Assembly: GCF_029318635.1 (NCBI RefSeq)
Contig: NZ_CP119676.1
Coordinates: 2,369,001-2,433,000, forward strand
Direction: 5' to 3'
Length of the DNA: 64,000 nucleotides
Origin: Varunaivibrio sulfuroxidans
GTDB taxonomy: Bacteria > Pseudomonadota > Alphaproteobacteria > Rhodospirillales > Magnetovibrionaceae
Shown in pieces: positions 25,438 through 35,386 of this stretch. A program made the translations under genes and the position numbers. Every line of letters starts with the position of its first letter. Position 1 is the first letter of the stretch. The notes beneath the pieces are model-generated. The model saw only the letters and a list, made by a program, of their open reading frames with translations. It had not been told where the DNA came from and did no database searches.

Positions 25438-27378
25438 ATGACGACGCAAACCTTTACCTTTCAGACCGAAGTCAGCCGGCTTCTCGATATCGTTGCGGGA
25501 TCTTTATATAGCCATAAGGAAATTTTCCTGCGCGAGTTGATTTCCAACGCCTCGGACGCCTGCGACAAGCTACGCTACGCGGCGCTGACCAAACCGGAGC
25601 TTATCGACGACGGGGCGAGCGGTGATTTTCGCATCGCGCTTGCGGTGGACGCCAAGGCCAAGACCCTGTCGGTTTCGGATAACGGCATCGGCATGAACCG
25701 TCAGGATCTGATCGACACCCTGGGCACCATTGCCCGTTCGGGCACGGGCGCGTTCGTGGACGCCTTGTCGGGGGACGCCAAGAAGGATTTGCCGTTGATC
25801 GGCCAGTTCGGCGTCGGTTTTTATTCCGCCTTCATGGTGGCGGACAAGGTCGAGGTGCTGACCCGCAAGGCGGGCGAAGCCGAGGCCTGGGTATGGACAT
25901 CCGACGGCAAGGGCGCGTTTGAAATTTCCGACGGCGCGCGGGGCGCGCGGGGAACCACGGTGACCTTGCACATGAAGAAGGACGCCAAGGAATTCCTTGA
26001 GAAAGAGCGACTCAAACATATCGTCAAGACGTATTCGGACCACATCGGCTTTCCCATCGTCCTTGAGGAAGTGAAAGATGCGAAAGGCGACGGCGACGGC
26101 GACGGCGACGAGAGCGCGCCCCTGAACGCCGCTTCCGCCCTTTGGACGCGCCCGAAAAGCGAGATCACCGAGGAGCAATATAAGGAGTTCTACCATCATT
26201 CTTCCCATAGCTTCGACGATCCCTGGCTGACCTTGCACAACCGGGTCGAAGGCGTGCTTAGTTACACCAATTTGCTGTTCATTCCTTCGACGCCGCCGTT
26301 TGACTTGTTTCAACCGGAACGCAAAGGGCACCTTAAGCTTTACGTCAACCGGGTGTTTATTACCGAAGACTGTGAGGGGTTGGTGCCCAGTTGGCTTCGG
26401 TTCTTGCGCGGGGTGGTCGATTCGGAAGACCTGTCTTTGAACATTTCGCGCGAAATACTGCAGAACGATCCCAAGCTGGCGAAAATTTCTAGCGGTCTGG
26501 TCAAGCGCGTTCTCGGCGAATTGAAGAAAAAAGCCGAGAAGACGCCTCAGGATTACGCCGATTTCTGGAAAAATTTTGGCGCCGTCCTCAAGGAAGGCTT
26601 GTACGAAGACTATGCCCGGCGAGACGAGCTTCTTGCCCTCAGCCGTTTCAAGAGCACGGCGGGCGACGCATGGGTGTCCTTGGAAGATTACGTCCAGCGC
26701 ATGAAGGAAGGTCAGGACGCGATTTACTACATCACCGGTGAAAACCCGGAACAGTTGGCCAAAAGTCCACACCTGGAAGGCTACCGCGCCAAGGGTGTCG
26801 AGGTTTTGTTGCTGTCCGATCCGATCGACGATTTTTGGGTTTCTGCGGTAGGAAAATTCAAGGACAAGGATTTCAAGTCGATTACCAAGGGCGCGGCGGA
26901 CCTGGATAAGGTTAAGGGCGCGGACGGAAAGGACGACGGTTCTCAGGACGACGCCGGAACAGCGCCCGGGATGGACCGCCTGATCGTCGCCGTCAAGGCG
27001 GTTCTGGGCGATGCGGTTAGCGACGTGCGCGTCTCCAAACGCTTGACCGACAGCGCCGTTTGTCTGGTTGCCGACGAGGGGGCGATGGATGTCAACCTGG
27101 AGCGGATGTTGAAACGCCACGGCCAGATGACCGGCGGTATGAGCGGGAAGATCCTCGAAATTAATCCCAAGCATCCCTTGATCGAAAAACTGGCGTCGCG
27201 GGCGGAAAACGCCGCCGCGCAGGATACGGAAGAAGCGGAAAAAGCGGAGAAAGACGCGACGCTGGACGACGCGGCTCATCTTCTGTTCGATCAGGCGAAA
27301 ATCGCCGAGGGCGAAATTCCCGACGATCCCCAGGCTTTCGCCCGGCGACTGAGTGCGATGATGGCGCTCGGCGTTTGA
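25438..27378 (+). CDS. htpG: Molecular chaperone HtpG (Hsp90)
   Basis: This 646-residue bacterial Hsp90 has an N-terminal GHKL ATPase with FLRELISNASDACDKLRY, DNGIGMNRQDLIDTLG and GQFGVGFYSAFMVADKV. The middle domain follows with LYVNRVFI and SEDLSLNISREILQ. The C-terminal dimerisation domain is present without the eukaryotic MEEVD tail. A short Gly-Asp repeat (DGDGDGDES, near residue 220) is encoded by GGCGAC hexamers in the charged linker. It is followed by a strong terminator, so it is transcribed alone. Confidence 0.97.
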   Translation: MTTQTFTFQTEVSRLLDIVAGSLYSHKEIFLRELISNASDACDKLRYAALTKPELIDDGASGDFRIALAVDAKAKTLSVSDNGIGMNRQDLIDTLGTIARSGTGAFVDALSGDAKKDLPLIGQFGVGFYSAFMVADKVEVLTRKAGEAEAWVWTSDGKGAFEISDGARGARGTTVTLHMKKDAKEFLEKERLKHIVKTYSDHIGFPIVLEEVKDAKGDGDGDGDESAPLNAASALWTRPKSEITEEQYKEFYHHSSHSFDDPWLTLHNRVEGVLSYTNLLFIPSTPPFDLFQPERKGHLKLYVNRVFITEDCEGLVPSWLRFLRGVVDSEDLSLNISREILQNDPKLAKISSGLVKRVLGELKKKAEKTPQDYADFWKNFGAVLKEGLYEDYARRDELLALSRFKSTAGDAWVSLEDYVQRMKEGQDAIYYITGENPEQLAKSPHLEGYRAKGVEVLLLSDPIDDFWVSAVGKFKDKDFKSITKGAADLDKVKGADGKDDGSQDDAGTAPGMDRLIVAVKAVLGDAVSDVRVSKRLTDSAVCLVADEGAMDVNLERMLKRHGQMTGGMSGKILEINPKHPLIEKLASRAENAAAQDTEEAEKAEKDATLDDAAHLLFDQAKIAEGEIPDDPQAFARRLSAMMALGV

Positions 27379-27449
27379 TGGACGCGCCCGGTCGGGCGCG
27401 GCGAAACCGTTCTTGACCGGGCGCGCCCGCGCGCCGTATATCTTTCTCG

Positions 27450-27486
27450 GCCCCGCGCATCCATGGGGGATGCGCGGGGCTTTTTC
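27450..27486 (+). terminator. Rho-independent terminator of htpG
   Basis: GCCCCGCGCATCC (27450-27462) pairs perfectly with GGATGCGCGGGGC (27468-27480) over a 5-base loop and is followed by TTTTTC. It lies 70 bases after the htpG stop. It rules out the upstream start at 27413 for the next gene. Confidence 0.95.
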
Positions 27487-27499
27487 TTTGGGGTTTGCG

Positions 27500-28231
27500 A
27501 TGTGGGCGACGTTTGATCCGGCCTTTGGGTTTTCGGCGTTGGCGGTTTTCGGCGCCGGCGTGCTGCGCGGATTTACCGGCTTCGGCGCCGGTATGGTGAT
27601 CGTGCCCGCCCTTAGCCTGATTTACACGCCGCCGGTGGCGGTCGCCACCTTGGTGTTGATCGAAATCGTGGCGACGATCCAATTGATGCCGCGCCTGGTT
27701 TCCCACGTCGAATGGCGCACGGTGTTGCCGTTGGGCGCGATGGCCTGCCTAGGGTTGCCGGTTGGGGCCTGGGTGTTGCTCAACGCCGATCCCGCTATAA
27801 TGCGCCGTGCGATTGGCGTCGTCGTCATGTTTTCGGCCTTTATCCTATCGTTTGGGGTGCGTTTTTCGGTCACCCCCAGCCGAAGCATGGCGGTCGGCGC
27901 GGGGGCTTTGTCGGGCGTATTGTCGGGGGCGACCGGGGTCGGCGGCCCGCCGATTATCCTGTTTTACCTGTCGGGTCCACAAAACAAGATGATCGCGCGG
28001 GCGTCGATCACGACGGTTTTCGCCGTGACGACGGTCCTGATGAGCCTGATTTTTTGGTGGGAGGGGGTTTTGACGGCGCACCTTCTGCTGCGTTGCGCCG
28101 TTCTCGTGCCGTTGTATACCGTCGCCGTGTGGATGGGATCGCACATGTTTTCGATCGCGTCCGAAACCGTCTTTCGCCGTGCGGCGTTCGCCGTTCTGTT
28201 TGCGATGGCCCTATTGGCGTTGTTCGGTTGA
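27500..28231 (+). CDS. Sulfite exporter TauE/SafE family permease
   Basis: This 243-residue integral membrane protein has about eight hydrophobic helices in two related halves. The first has RGFTGFGAGMVIVPALSLIY and the second SGVLSGATGVGGPPIILFY, the family's duplicated Gly-rich motifs. TauE/SafE proteins export sulfite, sulfoacetate or other organic anions; the substrate is not inferable. ATG 27500 lies after the htpG terminator; the in-frame 27413 start would overlap the terminator stem. A REP-like palindrome lies 16 bases past the stop. Confidence 0.92.
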   Translation: MWATFDPAFGFSALAVFGAGVLRGFTGFGAGMVIVPALSLIYTPPVAVATLVLIEIVATIQLMPRLVSHVEWRTVLPLGAMACLGLPVGAWVLLNADPAIMRRAIGVVVMFSAFILSFGVRFSVTPSRSMAVGAGALSGVLSGATGVGGPPIILFYLSGPQNKMIARASITTVFAVTTVLMSLIFWWEGVLTAHLLLRCAVLVPLYTVAVWMGSHMFSIASETVFRRAAFAVLFAMALLALFG

Positions 28232-28246
28232 GGGCGTTCCGGGTGA

Positions 28247-28263
28247 CTAGGTCCTGACCCTAG
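28247..28263. repeat. REP-like palindrome joined to the 121-bp repeat
   Basis: CTAGGTCCTGACCCTAG follows GCGTTCCGGGTGA. The same ~30-base block recurs at 47247-47277 with two differences. It directly abuts copy 2 of the 121-bp repeat, sharing its CTAG. Confidence 0.8.
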
Positions 28264-28380
28264 TGGTTTGAGTTTAACATTTGAGTCCGATGCAATTGGA
28301 CACAAATGTGTGAAGAAATCAAACTGCAACAAAAAGATAGATAGTGGTCGGCCCGATGGTTCGCGGGAGCGAAACGTCGG
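28260..28380 (+). repeat. 121-bp structured dispersed repeat, copy 2
   Basis: Identical to 122-242, same orientation, with the same interrupted hairpin. It lies between the TauE gene and a small conserved gene on the other strand, whose stop codon (28391) falls in the similar segment just beyond the exact match. Confidence 0.9.
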
Positions 28381-28390
28381 AGTCGATCCA

Positions 28391-28591
28391 CTAGAGCCCG
28401 ACCCGCAAATTGCGGCGGCTTTGGGCGATCAGACCCGTCAATTCGGAGAGATCGACGCCGTCGCTGGCCATCAGCTTGTGGGTGATCGGGTCGCCCAGCA
28501 CCTCATCCAATGACGGTTCGAGTCCGACGAACCGCGTCTGCCGTGTGGTGGTGGGCCGTGTTTCCGGGCGTTCTACTTTGCGCGGCGTCAT
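28391..28591 (-). CDS. Small conserved alphaproteobacterial protein
   Basis: This 66-residue soluble protein has a basic N-terminus (MTPRKVERPETRP) and a C-terminal helical part SLDEVLGDPITHKLMASDGVDLSEL. Similar short proteins with a DP-x3-LMA-x-DGV core occur in alphaproteobacteria, as far as I recall; no function is known to me. ATG 28591 has GGAG six bases upstream, better than 28603. The stop lies next to the 121-bp repeat. Confidence 0.65.
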   Translation of the reverse strand: MTPRKVERPETRPTTTRQTRFVGLEPSLDEVLGDPITHKLMASDGVDLSELTGLIAQSRRNLRVGL

Positions 28592-28603
28592 GGTTGTCTC
28601 CAT

Positions 28604-28921
28604 ACTTTTTGTGCGATTGAATTGGTGGGCCGTCCTATAACGGTCTCATAACAACCGATATTTACGGCAAAGCGATGGCGGTGATGTGAAACTTACGTGA
28701 CGAATGTCTTTTGGCGACGTCCCCCCATCTTGCTTGTATTTTCTTGTCCGTGTTTTCCTCCCCGCGCACAAGAACGGGCGCGGCGGCGAAGCCGTGGGAT
28801 AGACATCGGGTCTCTGTTTTGGATTTTCAAGGGGCGATAGCGACGCCCCTGCTCGTCATCAAACCCGAAAGCGGCGGGAACCCGCTTGGAAATGCCGCTT
28901 TTTGGGGGCGCGTCGGGGTAT
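28604..28921. other. Gene-free interval with hairpins
   Basis: No gene is supported here. AGGGGCG/CGCCCCT (28830-28850) forms a short hairpin. AAAGCGGC (28868-28875) pairs with GCCGCTTTTT (28894-28903) and ends in a T-run on the plus strand, terminator-like although no plus-strand gene precedes it. The promoter of the small minus-strand gene should lie near 28610-28660. Confidence 0.4.
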
Positions 28922-28953
28922 GAAAAACCCCGGACCAGGATATGGTCCGGGGT
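28922..28953 (-). terminator. Rho-independent terminator of acnA
   Basis: On the minus strand ACCCCGGACCA pairs perfectly with TGGTCCGGGGT across a 5-base loop (28927-28953) and is followed by TTTTC. It sits 75 bases after the acnA stop. Confidence 0.92.
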
Positions 28954-29027
28954 GGTGGATACGACGAGAGTCGAGGATGTCGGGCGACGATGTCCGCCAT
29001 AGGCGGGGCCCGCCATGAGAAGGCTTT

Positions 29028-31700
<2,673 letters not shown>

Positions 31701-32314
31701 GAAGGGTCTCCTCGATGTCCTCGTGCGTCGTTATCGGTGCTGCGCGCACGGGAAAAAGCGTTAAAACTAAAATGTGTTGGCGCAGGGCGATCGGCGTTTT
31801 GCGGCCCCCTGCATCCGGAAGATTAATGTGTTAAAGGCCGCGCACCGTGGTTCTCGGGGCTTTTGGAGGGGACGCGGCGGCCTTTCGCGGCGCAACAATA
31901 GCGTCCGGGGCGCGACAAGTGAAGTGTGAACATTGTTCCTGTATGTCCGCCCGTTTTTCGCCGTTCGTCCGGCGGTTATCGGGACAAAAACAAATGATCA
32001 CGAGATTGTCCCGTTCTGAGCATAAAGTCGCCACATTTGGGCGTCTAAATCCTATTCATAGGCTCCCCTGAGACCTTGCCAAAGAGTTCCCTCCCTCTTT
32101 GGCCCCTGGAAACGGCAGCGATGCCGACCCTGACGGCTGGATTTCCCCTGATCCAGCCGTCGCCGTTTTCGGGGCGCGGTTTCGTTACCTTCGACGTTTT
32201 CTTGCGGCCGGGTCGTCCCATCTCGATCCCAAATGCGTCTTGCCGGTGCGTGGCTATCGCCTTTTTTTCGTTTTATGATATTGTCCGGCGTCTTTTTTTC
32301 GTGTGGGGAGATGG
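31701..32314. other. Divergent acnA-ccmA interval with three dyads
   Basis: No protein gene is supported. Three inverted repeats stand out: AAAGGCCGC (31833-31841) with GCGGCCTTT (31877-31885); CGGGACAA (31980-31987) with TTGTCCCG (32006-32013); and GACGGCTGGAT (32132-32142) with ATCCAGCCGTC (32151-32161), a perfect 11-bp stem with 8-base loop. None has a strong T-run. They may be operators for either gene, or parts of a small RNA or long leader. The interval is unusually long for this gene-dense window. Confidence 0.5.
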
Positions 32315-32992
32315 ATGGCCTGTTTTAGCGCTGAAAGCCTAGATTGCGTGCGCGGCGAAAATCACGTGTTCCACGCCCTGAATTTTTCCCTGAATTCGGG
32401 GGGCGCCCTGGTTTTGATCGGCCCTAACGGATCGGGAAAATCGAGCCTTCTGCGCATGATGGCGGGATTGTTGCGCCCCCATGCGGGCGTGTTGGCGTGG
32501 GATGGCGAGGATATTCGCGAGGAACCCGACGCCCATAACGCCCGCTTCCATTACGTCGGCCATCACGACGCCGTGAAACCGGTGTTGAGCGTGGCCGAAA
32601 ACATTCTTTTTTGGGCGGGCCTGCGCGGCGGCGGGGCGGACGATTTCGCGCGCGCGTTGGCGGTCATGGATATCGCCCATCTGGTTGACGCCCCGGGCCG
32701 ATTTTTGTCGGCCGGTCAAAAGCGTCGGGTCAACTTGGCGCGGATCATCGCCGCGCCCGCGCCGCTGTGGCTTCTGGACGAACCGACGACGGCGCTCGAC
32801 AAGGCGTCGATCGCGCGCCTCGAGGCGGCGATCGAGCAGCACCGCGCCGCGGGGGGGATGGTGGTGGTCTCGACCCACAGCGATATCGCCCTGGCGCGGG
32901 GTGAGGTGCTGGATGTCGGCGACTACTGCGCCAATCTCGGCCCGTATGTCGATGGGTACGATGGCGTTTCGTACGAGGACCTCGCGCAATGA
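32315..32992 (+). CDS. ccmA: Heme exporter ATP-binding protein CcmA
   Basis: This 225-residue ATPase subunit of the CcmABCD complex releases holo-CcmE from CcmC. Walker A is GPNGSGKSS, the signature is LSAGQKRR (a Ccm-type variant of LSGGQ), Walker B is LWLLDEPTTALD, and the switch His is STHSDIAL. ATG 32315 lies four bases after GGGGAG; the earlier GTG at 32303 is less likely. The stop overlaps ccmB by ATGA. Confidence 0.93.
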   Translation: MACFSAESLDCVRGENHVFHALNFSLNSGGALVLIGPNGSGKSSLLRMMAGLLRPHAGVLAWDGEDIREEPDAHNARFHYVGHHDAVKPVLSVAENILFWAGLRGGGADDFARALAVMDIAHLVDAPGRFLSAGQKRRVNLARIIAAPAPLWLLDEPTTALDKASIARLEAAIEQHRAAGGMVVVSTHSDIALARGEVLDVGDYCANLGPYVDGYDGVSYEDLAQ

Positions 32993-33654
32993 ACGGTTTT
33001 ATGCTCGTGGTGCGCCGAGACCTCAGGCTATCGTTCCGTCAGGGCATCGACAGCTTCATGGTCGTCACCTTTTTCGTTCTCGCCGTGGTGCTGTTTCCCT
33101 TCGGCGTCGGCCCCGAGCCGAATATTCTGGCGCGCATCGCCGCCGGCGTGATCTGGGTGGCGGCGTTGCTGTCGGCGATGCTTTCCTTGGAACGCCTGTT
33201 CCTGGCCGATTATGAGGACGGATCGCTGGAACTGCTGGCGCTTTCTCCGGGGGTTTTGGAGGTCACGGTACTGGCGAAAATCACCGCGCACTGGTTGACC
33301 ACGGGGGTGCCCCTGATTGTCGCCGCGCCGGTGTTGGCGGTGCTTTTGCATATGAACGGCGATGGATTTTGGATATTGGTGGTGGCGCTGTCGATCGGCA
33401 CCCCGAGCCTGTCGTTGATAGGCTCGGTGGGGGCGGCTTTAATCTTGGGTTCGCGCCGGGGCGGGGTCTTGTTGTCGCTGCTGATTCTCCCGCTCTATGT
33501 GCCGTTGTTGATATTCGGCGTTTCCGCGGTGGACAGTGCGATCGCCGGATTCCCCTTCTCCGCCCAGCTTTATGTTCTGGGCGCCTTGTTGTTGGGGGCG
33601 TTGGCGTTGTGTCCCTGGGCCGCCGCCGCCGCCTTGCGCCAGGCGATGGAATAA
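32989..33654 (+). CDS. ccmB: Heme exporter membrane protein CcmB
   Basis: This 221-residue inner-membrane protein has six hydrophobic segments. The family cytoplasmic loop LERLFLADYEDGSLELLALSP is intact, as is SIGTPSLSLIGSVGAALILGSRRGGVLLSLLILP. It pairs with CcmA. The start codon overlaps the ccmA stop. After ccmB the operon is interrupted by 262 bases with tandem repeats before ccmC. Confidence 0.95.
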   Translation: MNGFMLVVRRDLRLSFRQGIDSFMVVTFFVLAVVLFPFGVGPEPNILARIAAGVIWVAALLSAMLSLERLFLADYEDGSLELLALSPGVLEVTVLAKITAHWLTTGVPLIVAAPVLAVLLHMNGDGFWILVVALSIGTPSLSLIGSVGAALILGSRRGGVLLSLLILPLYVPLLIFGVSAVDSAIAGFPFSAQLYVLGALLLGALALCPWAAAAALRQAME

Positions 33655-33716
33655 GGGGCGATGAAGGCGCGCCGTTGGACTTTGGTCAAGGCGGCGACGC
33701 GAAGACTTGATATGCT

Positions 33717-33780
33717 GTCGTGACCGACCGTCATTTGCCGTCGTGATCGACCGTCATTTGTTGTCGTGATCGACCGTCCG
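33717..33780. repeat. 23-bp tandem repeat, about 2.8 copies
   Basis: GTCGTGACCGACCGTCATTTG begins the first unit at 33717; near-identical units follow at 33740 and 33763 (the last truncated). The period is exactly 23 bases. It lies between ccmB and ccmC. Confidence 0.88.
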
Positions 33781-33861
33781 GGGAAACACATTTTCCGGCA
33801 GAGCCGTCTTACGGTATGAAACGAGACGGCCTACAATGAAGAGGAGGGGCGCCGGATATGT

Positions 33862-33905
33862 CCCTCGTGTGCGTTAAAAGATGCCCTCGTGTGCGTTAAA
33901 AGATG
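33862..33905. repeat. 22-bp perfect tandem duplication before ccmC
   Basis: CCCTCGTGTGCGTTAAAAGATG occupies 33862-33883 and again 33884-33905 without a gap. The second copy ends 11 bases before the ccmC start, so the duplication changes the leader of this mRNA. Confidence 0.9.
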
Positions 33906-33916
33906 AAAGTGATCCC

Positions 33917-34642
33917 ATGCACCGGTTTGCCAATCCTACCCGCTTTCTGCGTCTGAGCGACGTGATTTTGCCCTGGTCGGCGGCGTTGACCGCGATCTTG
34001 ATGACCGTCGGTCTGTACGGTGCGTTTTTCATCGCCCCACCCGATTATCAGCAGGGTGAAAGCGTGCGGATCATGTATGTCCATGTGCCTTCGGCGTGGA
34101 TGGGGTTGTTTTGTTATACCTCGCTGGCGATCGCCTCGGGGGTGGCGCTGATCTGGAAGCATCCGCTGGCCGACGTCGCCGCCCGCGCGACGGCGCCGAT
34201 CGGCGCGGCGTTCACGTTTTTGAGTCTGGTCACGGGCTCGCTTTGGGGCAAGCCGATGTGGGGGACATGGTGGGTCTGGGACGCCCGCCTGACGTCGATG
34301 CTGATTTTGTTCTTCCTCTATCTGGGATATATGGCGCTGGCAGGGGCCTTCGATGACCGCGCCCGGGGGGAGAAGGCGTCGGCGATTTTGGCCCTCGTCG
34401 GTTTCGTCAACGTGCCGATCATCAAGTTTTCCGTCGATTGGTGGAACACGCTGCATCAACCGGCCAGTGTCTTTCGCATGGGCGGGCCGACGATCGCCTG
34501 GTCGATGTTGTGGCCCCTGTTGGTCATGGGGGCGGCGTTTACGGCCTATTATGTTTGGGTTTTGTTGTTGCGCATGCGCGCCGAACTGATGGCCAATAAA
34601 ATCCGTATTTTGCGCATGAAGCGTATACAATCGCACGGCTGA
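33917..34642 (+). CDS. ccmC: Heme ABC transporter permease CcmC
   Basis: This 241-residue, six-helix heme-handling protein delivers heme to CcmE. The WWD motif reads KPMWGTWWVWDARLTS; the flanking His ligands lie in MYVHVPSAWMG and NTLHQPASV. The start MHRFANPTRFLRLSD at 33917 suits the family; an upstream ATG at 33881 lies within the 22-bp duplication and is an artefact. It is followed 22 bases later by ccmD. Confidence 0.95.
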   Translation: MHRFANPTRFLRLSDVILPWSAALTAILMTVGLYGAFFIAPPDYQQGESVRIMYVHVPSAWMGLFCYTSLAIASGVALIWKHPLADVAARATAPIGAAFTFLSLVTGSLWGKPMWGTWWVWDARLTSMLILFFLYLGYMALAGAFDDRARGEKASAILALVGFVNVPIIKFSVDWWNTLHQPASVFRMGGPTIAWSMLWPLLVMGAAFTAYYVWVLLLRMRAELMANKIRILRMKRIQSHG

Positions 34643-34664
34643 ACAGGGCACGAGGAAGTTTCGC

Positions 34665-34880
34665 ATGTCTCAATTTTTCGCTATGGGCGGGTACGCCGCC
34701 TTTGTTTGGCCATCTTTTATTCTTACGGCTGTAGTCTTGGTCGTGATGGGGTTTGTCAGCTGGCGCGCGATGAAAAAGAACGAGTCTGAATTGAAGGAGC
34801 TGCAAGGCGCGCCACGCAGGTCGCCGCGCGATGCGCCCGCCACGCCGCCGGCGGGTCGCGCCCCGAAGGAGCACGCTTGA
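34665..34880 (+). CDS. ccmD: Heme exporter protein CcmD
   Basis: This 71-residue protein has a single membrane helix (YAAFVWPSFILTAVVLVVMGFV) and a basic, Pro-rich cytoplasmic tail. It is recognised by position between ccmC and ccmE and by the MGGYAAFVWPS N-terminus. CcmD helps release holo-CcmE from CcmABC. The stop overlaps the ccmE ribosome-binding region by one base. Confidence 0.93.
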   Translation: MSQFFAMGGYAAFVWPSFILTAVVLVVMGFVSWRAMKKNESELKELQGAPRRSPRDAPATPPAGRAPKEHA

Positions 34881-34881
34881 G

Positions 34882-35355
34882 ATGAAGCGCAAGCATAAAC
34901 GCCTGACGTTCGTCCTGATCGGCATGGGGCTGCTGGGCCTCGCCGTGGGGCTGGCTCTGTCGGCGTATCGTCAGAATATTGTTTTTTTCCATAGCCCGAC
35001 CGATGTGGTGACGAAAAAACCGCCGTCCGACCGTCGTATCCGATTGGGCGGTCTGGTCGAAAAGGGGAGCGTCGTTAAGACGCCGGGGAGTGCGGTGGTG
35101 AAATTCCGGGTGACGGATTTGGCCAATTCGGTGCCGGTAACCTTCAAGGGGTTGCTGCCCGACCTGTTCCGTGAAGGCCAGGGCGTGGTGACCGAGGGGC
35201 ATATGGTCAATGGCGTTTTAATCGCCGACGAAGTGCTTGCAAAGCATGACGAAAAATACATGCCGCCGGAAGTCGCCGACGCCCTGAGAAAATCCGGGAA
35301 GTGGAAAGAAATGTCTACCGAAATGAAAAAACAGGCCCACCAAGGGGCTCAATAA
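34882..35355 (+). CDS. ccmE: Cytochrome c maturation protein CcmE
   Basis: This 157-residue periplasmic heme chaperone has an N-terminal membrane anchor. The heme-binding His is in LAKHDEKYMP (the H-x3-Y motif), and the OB-fold core includes RRIRLGGLVEKGSV and VTFKGLLPDLFREGQG. The anchor starts MKRKHKRLTFVLIGMGLLG. ATG 34882 immediately follows the ccmD stop. Confidence 0.96.
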   Translation: MKRKHKRLTFVLIGMGLLGLAVGLALSAYRQNIVFFHSPTDVVTKKPPSDRRIRLGGLVEKGSVVKTPGSAVVKFRVTDLANSVPVTFKGLLPDLFREGQGVVTEGHMVNGVLIADEVLAKHDEKYMPPEVADALRKSGKWKEMSTEMKKQAHQGAQ

Positions 35356-35386
35356 AAACGCCGCTGCGTGAAGAGGGAGATACGTG

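Noticed and set aside
25570-27279. 569-codon open frame antisense to htpG
   Set aside because: Same reason: a mirror frame of a conserved gene, with no ribosome-binding site or domain.
31928-31941. LexA-like box GAAC-ATT-GTTC
   Set aside because: Alphaproteobacterial LexA sites need GAAC-N7-GTTC; the spacing here is three, and the flanking genes are not SOS genes.
33717-33905. CRISPR-like array
   Set aside because: The 23-bp and 22-bp units are direct tandem copies without variable spacers, and no cas genes occur.
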